Below, in pieces: positions 39,070-46,233 of a stretch of DNA of 64,000 nucleotides. A model generated the notes under the pieces. The model ran no database searches. It was not told the origin of the DNA and saw only the letters and a list, made by a program, of their open reading frames with translations. Numbering within the stretch: the stretch's first letter is position 1; each line of letters opens with the position of its first letter. This DNA comes from a virus. A program made the translations under genes and the position numbers. The stretch spans positions 18,434-82,433 of IMG/VR virus record IMGVR_UViG_3300009183_000002; one strand, 5' to 3'.

Positions 39070-39263
39070 CTAACCTTTCCCCCGCCGCGCAGGCTGTGTT
39101 GGATGCCTTCAGTGAACGCTACGAGCTTTGCGGCCCGTTCGATGGCAACTGGCAGGAGCTGTGCCTCGCCGCCGCCCTTCGCGCTGCTGCGCCAATGATG
39201 GAGTGTGTGCAAGATCACCTAAAACTCCTCGCCATCGCCGCCGAACTGGAGGCACAGCCGTGA
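39066..39263 (+). CDS. Picocyanobacterial cassette protein, 'LSPAAQAVLDA' family
   Basis: 65 residues: LSPAAQAVLDAFSERYELCG, then AAALRAAAPM and a C-terminal LLAIAAELEAQP. The family is one I know from Synechococcus/Cyanobium genomes and their phages, function unknown. It is markedly GC-richer than its neighbours. It overlaps the previous gene by four bases (ATGA) and the next by four (GTGA). Confidence 0.7.
   Translation: MTNLSPAAQAVLDAFSERYELCGPFDGNWQELCLAAALRAAAPMMECVQDHLKLLAIAAELEAQP
39074..39107 (+). repeat. 34-base exact direct repeat, copy 1
   Basis: A GC-rich 34-base stretch coding for the start of the LSPAAQAVLDA motif. It recurs exactly at 39295-39328 inside the paralogous gene, suggesting recent duplication or gene conversion. 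Confidence 0.9.
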
Positions 39264-39505
39264 CTGACCAATTTCCTGACGCCACGAAAATGGTCCTTTC
39301 CCCCGCCGCGCAGGCTGTGTTGGATGCCGCAATGACCACTCCCATAGTTCTTGGTTGCTACACAGCAACTCGCAGTCATCAAATTGCCGCCGCCCTTCGC
39401 GCTGTTGCAGATCAGGTTGAGCCTGAGGGTGGCACACCTGCTGAGGTGCAGCAAGTGCTTGACAAACTTCTTACTATTGCCGCCGAACTAGAGGCACAAC
39501 CATGA
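39260..39505 (+). CDS. Picocyanobacterial cassette protein, 'LSPAAQAVLDA' family (paralogue)
   Basis: 81 residues from GTG 39260, which overlaps the upstream TGA. Reads TDQFPDATKMVLSPAAQAVL, then AAALRAVADQV and LLTIAAELEAQP. It is a paralogue of the previous gene with a variable middle (conserved termini, different central 20-30 residues). Codon use is GC-rich, unlike the surrounding phage genes, so recent acquisition from a picocyanobacterium or its phages is likely. Confidence 0.7.
   Translation: MTDQFPDATKMVLSPAAQAVLDAAMTTPIVLGCYTATRSHQIAAALRAVADQVEPEGGTPAEVQQVLDKLLTIAAELEAQP
39295..39328 (+). repeat. 34-base exact direct repeat, copy 2
   Basis: Identical to 39074-39107 over 34 bases. 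The 3' ends of the two genes are also nearly identical ('GCCGCCGAACT.GAGGCACA'). Confidence 0.9.
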
Positions 39506-39750
39506 CTCATTACGTAGCACTTGTCACGGACCTAACCGGTCGCTATGCTAACGTCCTGGTCCAGGCCAACACCTGGGACCAAGCCATTGACCAGCTCGAA
39601 GATGCTGGCTGTGAAGTAATCGAAGATCAATCTGAAGATTACGAAGAGTATGGCATTGGGCTACTCCCACAACTTGAAGAACTCAAGGGTGTGGACGTCA
39701 TCCCCATCAATGAGCTAACTACTCATTCAGACTTTGTTGTACACAACTAA
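39502..39750 (+). CDS. Small acidic early protein
   Basis: 82 residues (THYVALVTDLTGRYANVLVQ, then an acidic helix and DVIPINELTTHS). The N-terminal VALVTDLTGRYANVLV plus a central QAIDQLEDAGCEVIED resembles a small ferredoxin-like alpha/beta fold. It overlaps the previous gene by four bases. Family unknown. Confidence 0.6.
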   Translation: MTHYVALVTDLTGRYANVLVQANTWDQAIDQLEDAGCEVIEDQSEDYEEYGIGLLPQLEELKGVDVIPINELTTHSDFVVHN

Positions 39751-39754
39751 TCAC

Positions 39755-39928
39755 ATGATGCTTACTGATCAACTCGATTTCAACAACCCCGATCATGTCA
39801 CAGTTTGCTGTAAGAATGATCGACTAACTATCTACATCAGCAACAATAAGTCTTCTGTGCGTTTAACTTACGCACTACAAACAGAAGATAGTTGCTCACC
39901 CCCACCACCCCCACTGCAGCAGTCGTAA
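39755..39928 (+). CDS. Small early protein
   Basis: 57 residues from the ATG at 39755 (MLTDQLDFNNPDHVTVCCKN, then strands and a Pro-rich tail of six prolines). Probably a small beta protein. The gap after it (39929-40066) holds the pseudoknot copy described next and no gene. Confidence 0.5.
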   Translation: MMLTDQLDFNNPDHVTVCCKNDRLTIYISNNKSSVRLTYALQTEDSCSPPPPPLQQS

Positions 39929-39983
39929 CCACATCAATGGTTTAAGAGTGCCAGGGGGGGGATCTAAAATCTAATAGTTGAAT

Positions 39984-40038
39984 GGACCTGAGTACGTCCT
40001 TAAACTACTCGGATTCCTGATAACTGACAGTTATCGGG
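39984..40038 (+). promoter_or_regulatory. H-type pseudoknot element (family 3, copy a) followed by a 10-bp hairpin
   Basis: S1 GGAC/GTCC (39984-39987 with 39996-39999); the loop CTGAGTA (39988-39994) pairs with TACTCGG (40006-40012) after the linker TTAAAC, making a pseudoknot. A further hairpin CCTGATAACT/AGTTATCGGG (40016-40025 with 40029-40038) follows. The next candidate start (TTG 40067) is 28 bases away. Confidence 0.7.
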
Positions 40039-40066
40039 ATTCCAACTATCCCATTGCAACTCAACA

Positions 40067-40213
40067 TTGACTTACTCACAACCAGAACTTGATCAACTCC
40101 AGGACCAAGCCGTTGCTGACTACGTAGACGCAATGGCGGACCTGGCCTACGAAATGGCTAATGCATTACGCGAACAATACGAGCCTGACTACTATGAAGA
40201 CGCAGCAATCTAA
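40067..40213 (+). CDS. Small acidic early protein
   Basis: 48 residues from a TTG (TYSQPELDQLQDQAVADYVD, then ALREQYEPDYYEDAAI). TTG start, no SD. The clean frame from just after the pseudoknot to a stop that overlaps the next gene makes it probable. Function unknown. Confidence 0.5.
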   Translation: MTYSQPELDQLQDQAVADYVDAMADLAYEMANALREQYEPDYYEDAAI

Positions 40214-40634
40214 CTATGACACCGTCACATTAATTGTGGCGGGTGTCTACATCCTATTCACCTTACTCATCCAAGCAATCACATGGCTCTTACAACGGAA
40301 CAACAACTCATTGCCTACGCAGTTGGCTACGAACCCCTCACTGGTGACGAAGCTGAACTCCAGTTCGAACCAGAAGTTAACTACGATCCAAACGAAGGAG
40401 GTATCCCCAAGCCCGGTAGTATCTACCGAAACAAGCGTGGAACCTATCGCTACTACTGGGTACCAAGCGGAGGTAACTACAGTCGTGAAGAACGTAAAGA
40501 CCTCGAAGGTTGGTACGACATCCCGTGCCTCGAAGACCTCGAAGAGTGGACCTTCGACTCAGTCTGCTTCACGCCAGGTGAAGACGAGGTCGAACCAGAC
40601 CATCCAGACAGCTGGATTAGGCTTCTCTACCTAA
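40197..40634 (+). CDS. Membrane protein whose tail overlaps the next gene in another frame
   Basis: 145 residues: KTQQSNYDTVTLIVAGVYIL, then FTLLIQAITWLL (a clear membrane segment encoded in 40215-40290 where no other frame is coding), then a Ser/Thr/Lys-rich tail. The tail runs out of frame through nearly all of the gene at 40283. The membrane part is well supported; the length of the tail is uncertain. Confidence 0.5.
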   Translation, partial: KTQQSNYDTVTLIVAGVYILFTLLIQAITWLLQRNNNSLPTQLATNPSLVTKLNSSSNQKLTTIQTKEVSPSPVVSTETSVEPIATTGYQAEVTTVVKNVKTSKVGTTSRASKTSKSGPSTQSASRQVKTRSNQTIQTAGLGFST

Positions 40635-40639
40635 TCTAA
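40283..40639 (+). CDS. Acidic early protein
   Basis: 118 residues (ALTTEQQLIAYAVGYEPLTG, then Gly/Pro/Tyr loops and an acidic C-terminal half, EDLEEWTFDSVCFTPGEDEV). Typical acidic phage-protein composition, so this is the main coding frame here. Overlapped by the membrane protein's frame. Function unknown. Confidence 0.65.
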   Translation: MALTTEQQLIAYAVGYEPLTGDEAELQFEPEVNYDPNEGGIPKPGSIYRNKRGTYRYYWVPSGGNYSREERKDLEGWYDIPCLEDLEEWTFDSVCFTPGEDEVEPDHPDSWIRLLYLI

Positions 40640-41094
40640 CGACGCATCATCCGTTGACGCATTGCTGCAGCAGCAGGATCTAATGTGTCGTAACCACCTC
40701 CAGTGGACGCAGGAAATGCCATGTCAGTTCCAAGGCTAGTGACTGCAGCCGCACCTAAGGTAGGCAACGAGCCTACTGCACCTGCTGTTGCTAGCCCCGG
40801 AGCTGCATAACGCATTCCTTTAGATATCACATTACCTACTGCGTTACCTACTGCATCAATGCCTCTACTCCCTGCATAATCAAGTATTAATCCAGCTATT
40901 CCACTTTTATTTGCATTAGATGCATTCACTGCTGTGTTCAAAGAATTACCTCGACCAAACATCTTGTTCAACTGCAAAGCAGATAAACTTTCAAGTGGTT
41001 GCCCAGGTAATCTTGATGCATCAAACTCAGCTCCTTCATTAAAAGCTCCAGGATTATTGTTAAATATTCCTGCAAACTTACCAGCTAACTCCAT
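40636..41094 (-). CDS. Gly/Ala-rich virion-type protein, displaced in the early region
   Basis: 152 residues on the minus strand, in the middle of plus-strand early genes. Composition (YAAPGLATAGAVGSLPTLGA block, Ser/Asn-rich) matches the internal virion proteins at 27.9-31.4 kb. It could be a moved late gene, with transcription opposed to its neighbours. The upstream gap to 41247 contains the next hairpin. Confidence 0.55.
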   Translation of the reverse strand: MELAGKFAGIFNNNPGAFNEGAEFDASRLPGQPLESLSALQLNKMFGRGNSLNTAVNASNANKSGIAGLILDYAGSRGIDAVGNAVGNVISKGMRYAAPGLATAGAVGSLPTLGAAAVTSLGTDMAFPASTGGGYDTLDPAAAAMRQRMMRR

Positions 41095-41126
41095 TGATCC
41101 TTTACTGTTACACCTAGTTTAACTCA

Positions 41127-41157
41127 GGGGTATTGACAGATAACTACTGTCCACCCC
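41127..41157. repeat. Hairpin in divergent intergenic region
   Basis: GGGG (41127) and CCCC (41154) enclose GACAG/CTGTC (41135-41139 with 41147-41151). TTGACA at 41133 could be a promoter -35, but no good -10 follows. A second possible pairing AGTACC/GGTACT (41174-41179 with 41102-type partner at 41202-41207) lies just downstream. Function unclear. Confidence 0.35.
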
Positions 41158-41246
41158 CTGCACCCCCGTCAAGAGTACCAGGAATACCTTTAATCTCTTA
41201 AGGTACTTCCTTCTAACTATCCCCTATCCCCTCACTAACTAATCTC

Positions 41247-41498
41247 ATGACAGTAGCAGACTATCCTGATGACATCAATGATTACTACAAAGCTAAAGCT
41301 AGAGACTTACCTACACGTAACCGTACTACTGTCGATGATCTAATGGATGCATTGGACTATACAGTAATCGATGCACTGCACCATGGTGGTTCCAATGATG
41401 CAATCGAGGAAGCATTCGATGCAGTAATCAATCATCCAGACAGTACCTGGTCAAGGGATGTCCTTAGCTATCGCATACGCCAAGTCCATTACAAGTAA
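41247..41498 (+). CDS. Acidic early protein
   Basis: 83 residues (TVADYPDDINDYYKAKARDL, then IDALHHGGSNDAIEEAFDAV). Helical, acidic, with paired His. No SD in the leader (CTCACTAACTAATCTC). Function unknown. Confidence 0.65.
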   Translation: MTVADYPDDINDYYKAKARDLPTRNRTTVDDLMDALDYTVIDALHHGGSNDAIEEAFDAVINHPDSTWSRDVLSYRIRQVHYK

Positions 41499-41560
41499 CC
41501 GAGCAAGTACCGCGCATGCACCGAGCATGTACTCATACGGCAAGGTTAAGAATAAGTTAA

Positions 41561-41792
41561 TGATGTATTGGCTGTTTTGTGTACTCAACTAATACATCAG
41601 TCATACCAAGGGGTTAGACCATTTTGTTGACATCAACAAGATGGTTAAGCATGGAGTTGGTTCGCATTAGAACCTAAGTTTGGTGCGGCCAGACACTCCA
41701 TGCATTTCCATTGGCCTGAACAATGGAACCCCTAACGAAACAACCAGTGGCCACTGGGTCTTGCAAGACTCAGTCATCGTAACACTTGTTAC
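41561..41792 (+). ncRNA. Candidate structured noncoding RNA / complex leader
   Basis: In 230 bases without a gene I find these pairings: TGATGTATT/AATACATCA (41561/41591); a 13-bp stem ACCATTTTGTTGA/TCAACAAGATGGT (41618/41633, one G-U pair); a three-way unit GCATGGAGT/ACTCCATGC (41649/41695) enclosing GGTTC/GAACC (41659/41670); CCATTG/CAATGG (41708/41721); the palindromes CCAGTGGCCACTGG (41744) and GTCTTGCAAGAC (41758); and GTAACA/TGTTAC (41779/41787). The density is far above background. It may be an sRNA or a leader for the gene at 41819. No T run follows. Confidence 0.55.
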
Positions 41793-41818
41793 GTGCCCAT
41801 GGCCAAGGGTTGACAGCC

Positions 41819-42070
41819 ATGATAGATTACACACTCACTCAACTGAAACTCATGTCCCTAATCAACGACGCACCCAAGCCACGCATCCCTGATGCAGTAG
41901 ATCGCCAACGCCTTGAAGCTATGCAACTTGTTGCGCGGATGAAAGAATCTGCAGATAAGTTTGGTGTTGGATTCGTCGGTGGCTTTATTAGTCCCGACGG
42001 ACAAAAGTTTATGATGACCAACATGGACGAAGCTGATACTCAGGCACTACTGCCAGAGGATCTCAAATGA
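41819..42070 (+). CDS. Early protein
   Basis: 83 residues from ATG 41819 (IDYTLTQLKLMSLINDAPKP, then IPDAVDRQRLEAMQLVARMK and a Gly-rich loop VGFVGGFISPDGQKF). The loop and DEADTQALL end resemble small regulatory proteins but I cannot name the family. Preceded by the structured region. Confidence 0.6.
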   Translation: MIDYTLTQLKLMSLINDAPKPRIPDAVDRQRLEAMQLVARMKESADKFGVGFVGGFISPDGQKFMMTNMDEADTQALLPEDLK

Positions 42071-42372
42071 ACGACGAGATTGATTACATTCTCGAGACGT
42101 TTAACTTTGAACGTGTCCATGTAGCAATGACTGCTCTCGATTGGTGGTGGACTGATCCACATGAAGTACCAACAATTGCACGTCTTAAGAAACGTGCACA
42201 AATATTGTTAGAGGTTGCATACAAAGAGCACATTACTATTGCTACCGGTGGACTACAAGCTATGTACTATCCACCGATCAAAGACTCAGATCTATTAGTA
42301 GACTCTGGTCCAATCCTTTCATTAAGCTTTGTGTTAACTGAAACCAACTCTGAGGATTACAACGATGACTAA
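42067..42372 (+). CDS. Early protein
   Basis: 101 residues (NDEIDYILETFNFERVHVAM, then WWWTDPHEVPTIARLKKRAQ). Starts within the previous stop (ATGA) and ends by an eight-base overlap (ATGACTAA) with the next gene. Helical, Trp-rich; function unknown. Confidence 0.65.
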   Translation: MNDEIDYILETFNFERVHVAMTALDWWWTDPHEVPTIARLKKRAQILLEVAYKEHITIATGGLQAMYYPPIKDSDLLVDSGPILSLSFVLTETNSEDYNDD

Positions 42373-42706
42373 CCAACACCCAATCACCCCACCGCCTGAG
42401 CTGATGCAGCAGTGGCGCCATAGTTGGCTTCCCAGTCATGGTGAGTTTGTTGAATACGTTGCCACCCAAGCCGCCCGCTGGGGCGCCGACCATGAGCTTG
42501 AGGCGTGTTGTGAGTACATGCAGCACGAAGACTTCCACGGCTTTGCCACCGAACTCCGCGCCGCCCGCCGCCCCAAACCTCCGACGCTGAAGAAGCAGGC
42601 GCTGACTGCAATGCTTCACTTGCAAAAGGCTGCAGAAACTAATATGGATACCATTGAAGCTGTGCACATTATCTGCCGCGCACTGGAAGCATTACCAAAT
42701 GACTGA
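42365..42706 (+). CDS. Picocyanobacterial cassette protein, 'RAARRPKPP' family
   Basis: 113 residues: TNQHPITPPPELMQQWRHSW, then AARWGADHELEACCEYM and the signature LRAARRPKPPTLKKQAL with a C-terminal RALEALPND. I recognise this modular family from Synechococcus/Cyanobium and their phages; its function is unknown. GC-richer than its neighbours in the middle. Ends with an ATGACTGA overlap. Confidence 0.7.
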   Translation: MTNQHPITPPPELMQQWRHSWLPSHGEFVEYVATQAARWGADHELEACCEYMQHEDFHGFATELRAARRPKPPTLKKQALTAMLHLQKAAETNMDTIEAVHIICRALEALPND

Positions 42707-43064
42707 CCTTATCCCGACCCCAAATCAACTCCAGTATTGGATAGATAAAATCTGCTACCCCCACGAACAAGGAGTTGGTCCTTCACTCAAGGACAAAGAG
42801 TTGGCAGCTTTAGCATTCAAAGCTGGCGCCGACCAGGAGCTGGAGGCGTGTTGCCAATACATAAATGAAGCTAGGTGGTTTGGTAATCCAACTCATCGCA
42901 AAGACCCATTGGTTGAACTTCGCGCCGTTCGCCGCCCCAAGCCGCCGAGTTTGAAGGAGCAGGCGTTGGCATTGGTGAGCCATGACTTCTCAGATCAACC
43001 GTGTCTTAGTGAGGAGGGTTACGCCCTTATCCGCCGCGCACTGGAGGCATTGCCCAATGACTAA
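42699..43064 (+). CDS. Picocyanobacterial cassette protein, 'RAARRPKPP' family (paralogue)
   Basis: 121 residues from ATG 42699: TDLIPTPNQLQYWIDKICYP, then KAGADQELEACCQYINEARW, LRAVRRPKPPSLKEQALALV and a C-terminal RALEALPND. Clear paralogue of the previous gene (shared GAD.ELEACC, RPKPP and RALEALPND blocks). Eight-base overlaps at both ends. Tandem duplication is inferred. Confidence 0.7.
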   Translation: MTDLIPTPNQLQYWIDKICYPHEQGVGPSLKDKELAALAFKAGADQELEACCQYINEARWFGNPTHRKDPLVELRAVRRPKPPSLKEQALALVSHDFSDQPCLSEEGYALIRRALEALPND

Positions 43065-43254
43065 GAAATCTGTAATCAATTTTGATCAAACCATTGCCGG
43101 AATTAACATTTCTGAGCATGGAATACGATCTTTTAGCAAATCATTTAAACTTGGACCGTTTCAACTCACGTTGAACGCCCGTAACTCTGGTGTCCGTGGA
43201 TCGATCTCGATCCCTGGCACAGGGTTGTCCAAGCGCAACCTGAAACTTCTCTGA
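43057..43254 (+). CDS. DUF4236-like protein
   Basis: 65 residues from ATG 43057: ISEHGIRSFSKSFKLGPFQL, then LNARNSGVRGSISIPGTGLSK split as short strands. DUF4236 proteins share the '(F)FRKSFKLGPG.R...(S)G.S.S.GVPGTGLSYR' plan. The first 20 residues (KKSVINFDQTIAGINISEHG) look unrelated. Eight-base ATGACTAA overlap with the previous gene. Confidence 0.7.
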   Translation: MTKKSVINFDQTIAGINISEHGIRSFSKSFKLGPFQLTLNARNSGVRGSISIPGTGLSKRNLKLL

Positions 43255-43264
43255 TCTAACTCAC

Positions 43265-43462
43265 ATGACATCAACTCAACTCCACGCCATGATCACACTG
43301 ATGGATCAATACGGAGGCTCATTTGTATCCGCACTTGCACAAGCATTACGCTATGCAGATCCAACTAATCGTCAACGTTTGCTTGATGCATTCCCTGATA
43401 TCGTTGCCAAGTATGGTCCTGGTACCAGGTTTGCACAAGTCAAACAACCTATCGAGGTCTAA
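43265..43462 (+). CDS. Small early protein
   Basis: 65 residues (TSTQLHAMITLMDQYGGSFV, then LAQALRYADPTNRQRLLDAF). Helical. The 'LA.A.R.AD..NR.RL..AF' pattern is common in small phage proteins of unknown role. Short gap, no SD. Confidence 0.6.
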   Translation: MTSTQLHAMITLMDQYGGSFVSALAQALRYADPTNRQRLLDAFPDIVAKYGPGTRFAQVKQPIEV

Positions 43463-43465
43463 CGC

Positions 43466-43726
43466 ATGTCAGTCCTAGCTATCCACAGATTACAAATTAC
43501 AGATGACTATTGCACAGTTGAAGCACTGGTTGAAAACAGTATCCTTGTTTATCCACCATCAAACATCAGCCCTGCTGAGTTTGATCATGGAGTATGTGAA
43601 GCAAGGTTTATTGTGGATACAGAGGAATCAATTCCTGTGGATGAAGATGACTTCTGTAGCTATCTTGATTCACTCAATCTGGATTGGCGACTGGTCGAAG
43701 TTGACAACTCCGATCTAGACGTGTAA
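43466..43726 (+). CDS. Early protein
   Basis: 86 residues (SVLAIHRLQITDDYCTVEAL, then strands and an acidic end, DWRLVEVDNSDLDV). A beta-type protein; three bases from the previous stop. The gap after it holds pseudoknot copy b. Confidence 0.6.
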   Translation: MSVLAIHRLQITDDYCTVEALVENSILVYPPSNISPAEFDHGVCEARFIVDTEESIPVDEDDFCSYLDSLNLDWRLVEVDNSDLDV

Positions 43727-43731
43727 CCTAC

Positions 43732-43759
43732 CGTCCTAAGCATGACGTTAAACTGCTTA
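43732..43759 (+). promoter_or_regulatory. H-type pseudoknot element (family 3, copy b)
   Basis: S1 CGTC/GACG (43732-43735 with 43744-43747); loop TAAGCA (43737-43742) pairs with TGCTTA (43754-43759) across the linker TTAAAC. The next ATG (43791) is 31 bases away. Nearly identical to copy c. Confidence 0.75.
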
Positions 43760-43790
43760 TCAAATCACACATCCCTTAACATTTAATCTA

Positions 43791-44168
43791 ATGACTTTCC
43801 CTTCTGGTTCTACTATCAACGAATGGTTTCAAAGCGCACACTCTGATGCTCTTGCAGCAGGAGGTAGTGTATACAACATAAAGAAACATGCTGAAGAACA
43901 GCTTGTTAAAACTGTTCTACGTTGGTCATACGCTAGCTTGATTCAAGATTTAGAACAACTTGGTTACCGCGACAGGTCAAGGGTTGTTATTCATATACAA
44001 GAACTAGCAAACAGTTTGTACAGTACAAACAATGAAGAGTTTACCGATGATTATGAAGATGAAGACAGCAATGAGTATACAGAAGATAACAATGATCTTG
44101 ATCAAGTTTTAATGACAAAGGAAGCACTCATCGATTTGCTAAATGAAACTATTAAAACTCTTAGTTAA
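43791..44168 (+). CDS. Early acidic protein
   Basis: 125 residues (TFPSGSTINEWFQSAHSDAL, then an acidic Asp/Glu/Asn-rich stretch DDYEDEDSNEYTEDNNDLDQ). No SD; leader is TAACATTTAATCTA. Probably a host-interacting or chaperone-like acidic protein. Flanked on both sides by near-identical pseudoknots. Confidence 0.6.
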   Translation: MTFPSGSTINEWFQSAHSDALAAGGSVYNIKKHAEEQLVKTVLRWSYASLIQDLEQLGYRDRSRVVIHIQELANSLYSTNNEEFTDDYEDEDSNEYTEDNNDLDQVLMTKEALIDLLNETIKTLS

Positions 44169-44181
44169 TTAAATAACCTAC

Positions 44182-44209
44182 CGTCCTAAGCATGACGTTA
44201 AACTGCTTA
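44182..44209 (+). promoter_or_regulatory. H-type pseudoknot element (family 3, copy c)
   Basis: S1 CGTC/GACG (44182-44185 with 44194-44197); loop TAAGCA (44187-44192) pairs with TGCTTA (44204-44209). Same sequence as copy b over the element. The start of the PcfJ-like gene is 27 bases later. Confidence 0.75.
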
Positions 44210-44236
44210 ACATTACTCACTCACTACAAACTCACT

Positions 44237-45949
44237 ATGCAATTCCAACTCCCTGAAAACTTACAAGTCGAGTTACTTGCGTATGACCCAACGCTCAAGC
44301 AACTAGCTCGCACTACTAACTCAAAGACTAAATCAGCTAAGCCTAAGTTTCCACTGGGTCAACCCTATACTTTTGTACCAGAAGATGCAATCAAAGCATC
44401 ATTGGTACAAGATGCAATTGACTTGATCAATCCTGAGCCTGTCGAACGTAGGTGGCATGAATTCAAACGTGCTGTAGACACAAGTTTTAAAACCGTAAGT
44501 ATCTTGTATCACTATGAATCAGTATGGTATGCCGCATGGCTACCGCCTAAAGGTAAAGAACAAGACTATGTGTATGGCTTTGCCTTTGCATATAAAGATA
44601 ACAAGACTTCTAGGAATATGATCCCTTATGAATTAAACAGAATACAAGACACACAATTAATTCCACATGGCAAATCTAATTTCATTACCTATTCACGTGT
44701 TGTAACCAGACAAAATATTGTTGATGGTTATGACAGGCTCATGTCTCTGATACCACAGCTAGCTTGGAAGAAAGGTGGACAAATACGTGAATTAGTTAAA
44801 CGCTTCAACGATTCACTAGCAGAAACAATTCCTACATGGAATGATTCTCGTCATGGGATATTTGGACGCATCAAGAATTCAAGCTATGTTAAGTTACTTG
44901 AGATGGAACGTTACATACCAGAAGAAGACTGGCATACTTGGAAGCCTTCAGTTAATAATGTTTTTGCAATTATTGATGGCTTAAAAGGTGCCCCGTATGA
45001 TTACAACTGGGGTTACCACAAACCCATTCGTCACATCATTGACAAACCATTCTTTCGTAAATGGATTCAAACCAAGTGTGATGAAGTTATACTGCGTCTA
45101 AATGATACAGAAAATCAATCAGAGATGGTTGTTAAACATCCATGGAATCAAATCACTGTGTTGTTTGAAGCCATTGGTTATGTCAATCGTGTATGGCCTG
45201 ATTGTCCTGTTGATTACTACCAAACACATATCAATAATCTATTAGCTCTTTATAATCCACGCTGGCAATTCGAAGGTAACCGCGTAAGTAACTGGTTGAA
45301 TGAACACATGCCTGTTGCATCCTACTTTCACATAGTAGATAAACATGTTACTCAAGCTCCGGAGTTGACTAATGCTTATCGTATGACTAGTACTATCTCT
45401 AGTAGCACTGGGCTTACTCAGTATTACTTTACCGAATGGAAAGATACATTGCAAATGCTGCATAAAGTATTGTGTCACAGAGAAGAGAAGAATATCGAAA
45501 CACTAACGCCACCAAAGCGTTGGCGACTTACTGAGTTCCATGATTATGTACAAGCAGAAGCATGGAAGGTTGAGAATACCAATCACAAACTACCTCAAGA
45601 CCTATTCCCTGAACCTATCAAGTTGACGCTAGCTAACCAGGCTTGGACATTCATCCAACCTATTGATACACACCAACTAGCAGCATGGGGTCAAGCCGTA
45701 CGCAATTGCGTTGGTGATGCATCCAGCTATGCCGATGGTGTTCGTAAGAAGAAACATTTCATTGTCTTAGCAATGCTTGACAACAAGCCAACGTTCACTA
45801 TCCAACTGGAAGTAGACAAAGGCATGATGTCCGTCAAGCAGATTGTTGGCACATGCAATGCAAGACTTGATAGTGGCCAAGAGGTTTCCTACACACAAGC
45901 TTTTTCACAAGCGTTGAAGGTCCAGGAATCTAGGCTACAATCTGCTTAG
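44237..45949 (+). CDS. PcfJ-like protein
   Basis: 570 residues from ATG 44237 (QFQLPENLQVELLAYDPTLK). The C-terminal part has the PcfJ family block: AWGQAVRNCVGDASSYADGV, then FTIQLEVD and MSVKQIVGTCNARLDSGQE. PcfJ-type proteins occur on conjugative plasmids and in phages; function is unproven. The long N-terminal part is helical and alpha/beta without a known motif. Its last codons coincide with the start of RNA family 4 copy A. Confidence 0.7.
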   Translation: MQFQLPENLQVELLAYDPTLKQLARTTNSKTKSAKPKFPLGQPYTFVPEDAIKASLVQDAIDLINPEPVERRWHEFKRAVDTSFKTVSILYHYESVWYAAWLPPKGKEQDYVYGFAFAYKDNKTSRNMIPYELNRIQDTQLIPHGKSNFITYSRVVTRQNIVDGYDRLMSLIPQLAWKKGGQIRELVKRFNDSLAETIPTWNDSRHGIFGRIKNSSYVKLLEMERYIPEEDWHTWKPSVNNVFAIIDGLKGAPYDYNWGYHKPIRHIIDKPFFRKWIQTKCDEVILRLNDTENQSEMVVKHPWNQITVLFEAIGYVNRVWPDCPVDYYQTHINNLLALYNPRWQFEGNRVSNWLNEHMPVASYFHIVDKHVTQAPELTNAYRMTSTISSSTGLTQYYFTEWKDTLQMLHKVLCHREEKNIETLTPPKRWRLTEFHDYVQAEAWKVENTNHKLPQDLFPEPIKLTLANQAWTFIQPIDTHQLAAWGQAVRNCVGDASSYADGVRKKKHFIVLAMLDNKPTFTIQLEVDKGMMSVKQIVGTCNARLDSGQEVSYTQAFSQALKVQESRLQSA

Positions 45950-45992
45950 TCCCCACAGACTTGCCAGCTTTAACTACAAAGTTAAGGCTGGC
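45934..45992 (+). promoter_or_regulatory. Structured RNA element, family 4 copy A
   Basis: Begins GCTACAATCTGC inside the PcfJ gene's last codons, then AGTC-CCCACA-GACT, then a 12-bp hairpin GCCAGCTTTAAC/GTTAAGGCTGGC (45963-45974 with 45981-45992) with a 6-base loop. A near-identical 5' part and a different but paired hairpin recur at 47138-47197. Confidence 0.55.
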
Positions 45993-46020
45993 ATTCAAAT
46001 GCAAATTAAACTAAGTTAAA

Positions 46021-46233
46021 ATGAACAAAGAACTGTTAGACCAAGCTTATTCCCTTTATACAAGGTTGTCCAAACAATGTTGGAACGCATCTTACAAGCA
46101 AGATGTGAATTTGTATGCTCGGTTAAAACCAGTTGAATCCAAAGCTTTAGATAGATATGAGCGGCGTTTTACAAAGTATAAAGCACATACTGAAACCCGG
46201 TCAGTCAACCATAACCAGGGAGCAAGTGTTTAA
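46021..46233 (+). CDS. Small basic early protein
   Basis: 70 residues (NKELLDQAYSLYTRLSKQCW, then a basic C-terminal half). Helical, basic. Its last 77 bases overlap the following gene in another frame. No SD; leader AACTAAGTTAAA. Function unknown. Confidence 0.55.
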   Translation: MNKELLDQAYSLYTRLSKQCWNASYKQDVNLYARLKPVESKALDRYERRFTKYKAHTETRSVNHNQGASV

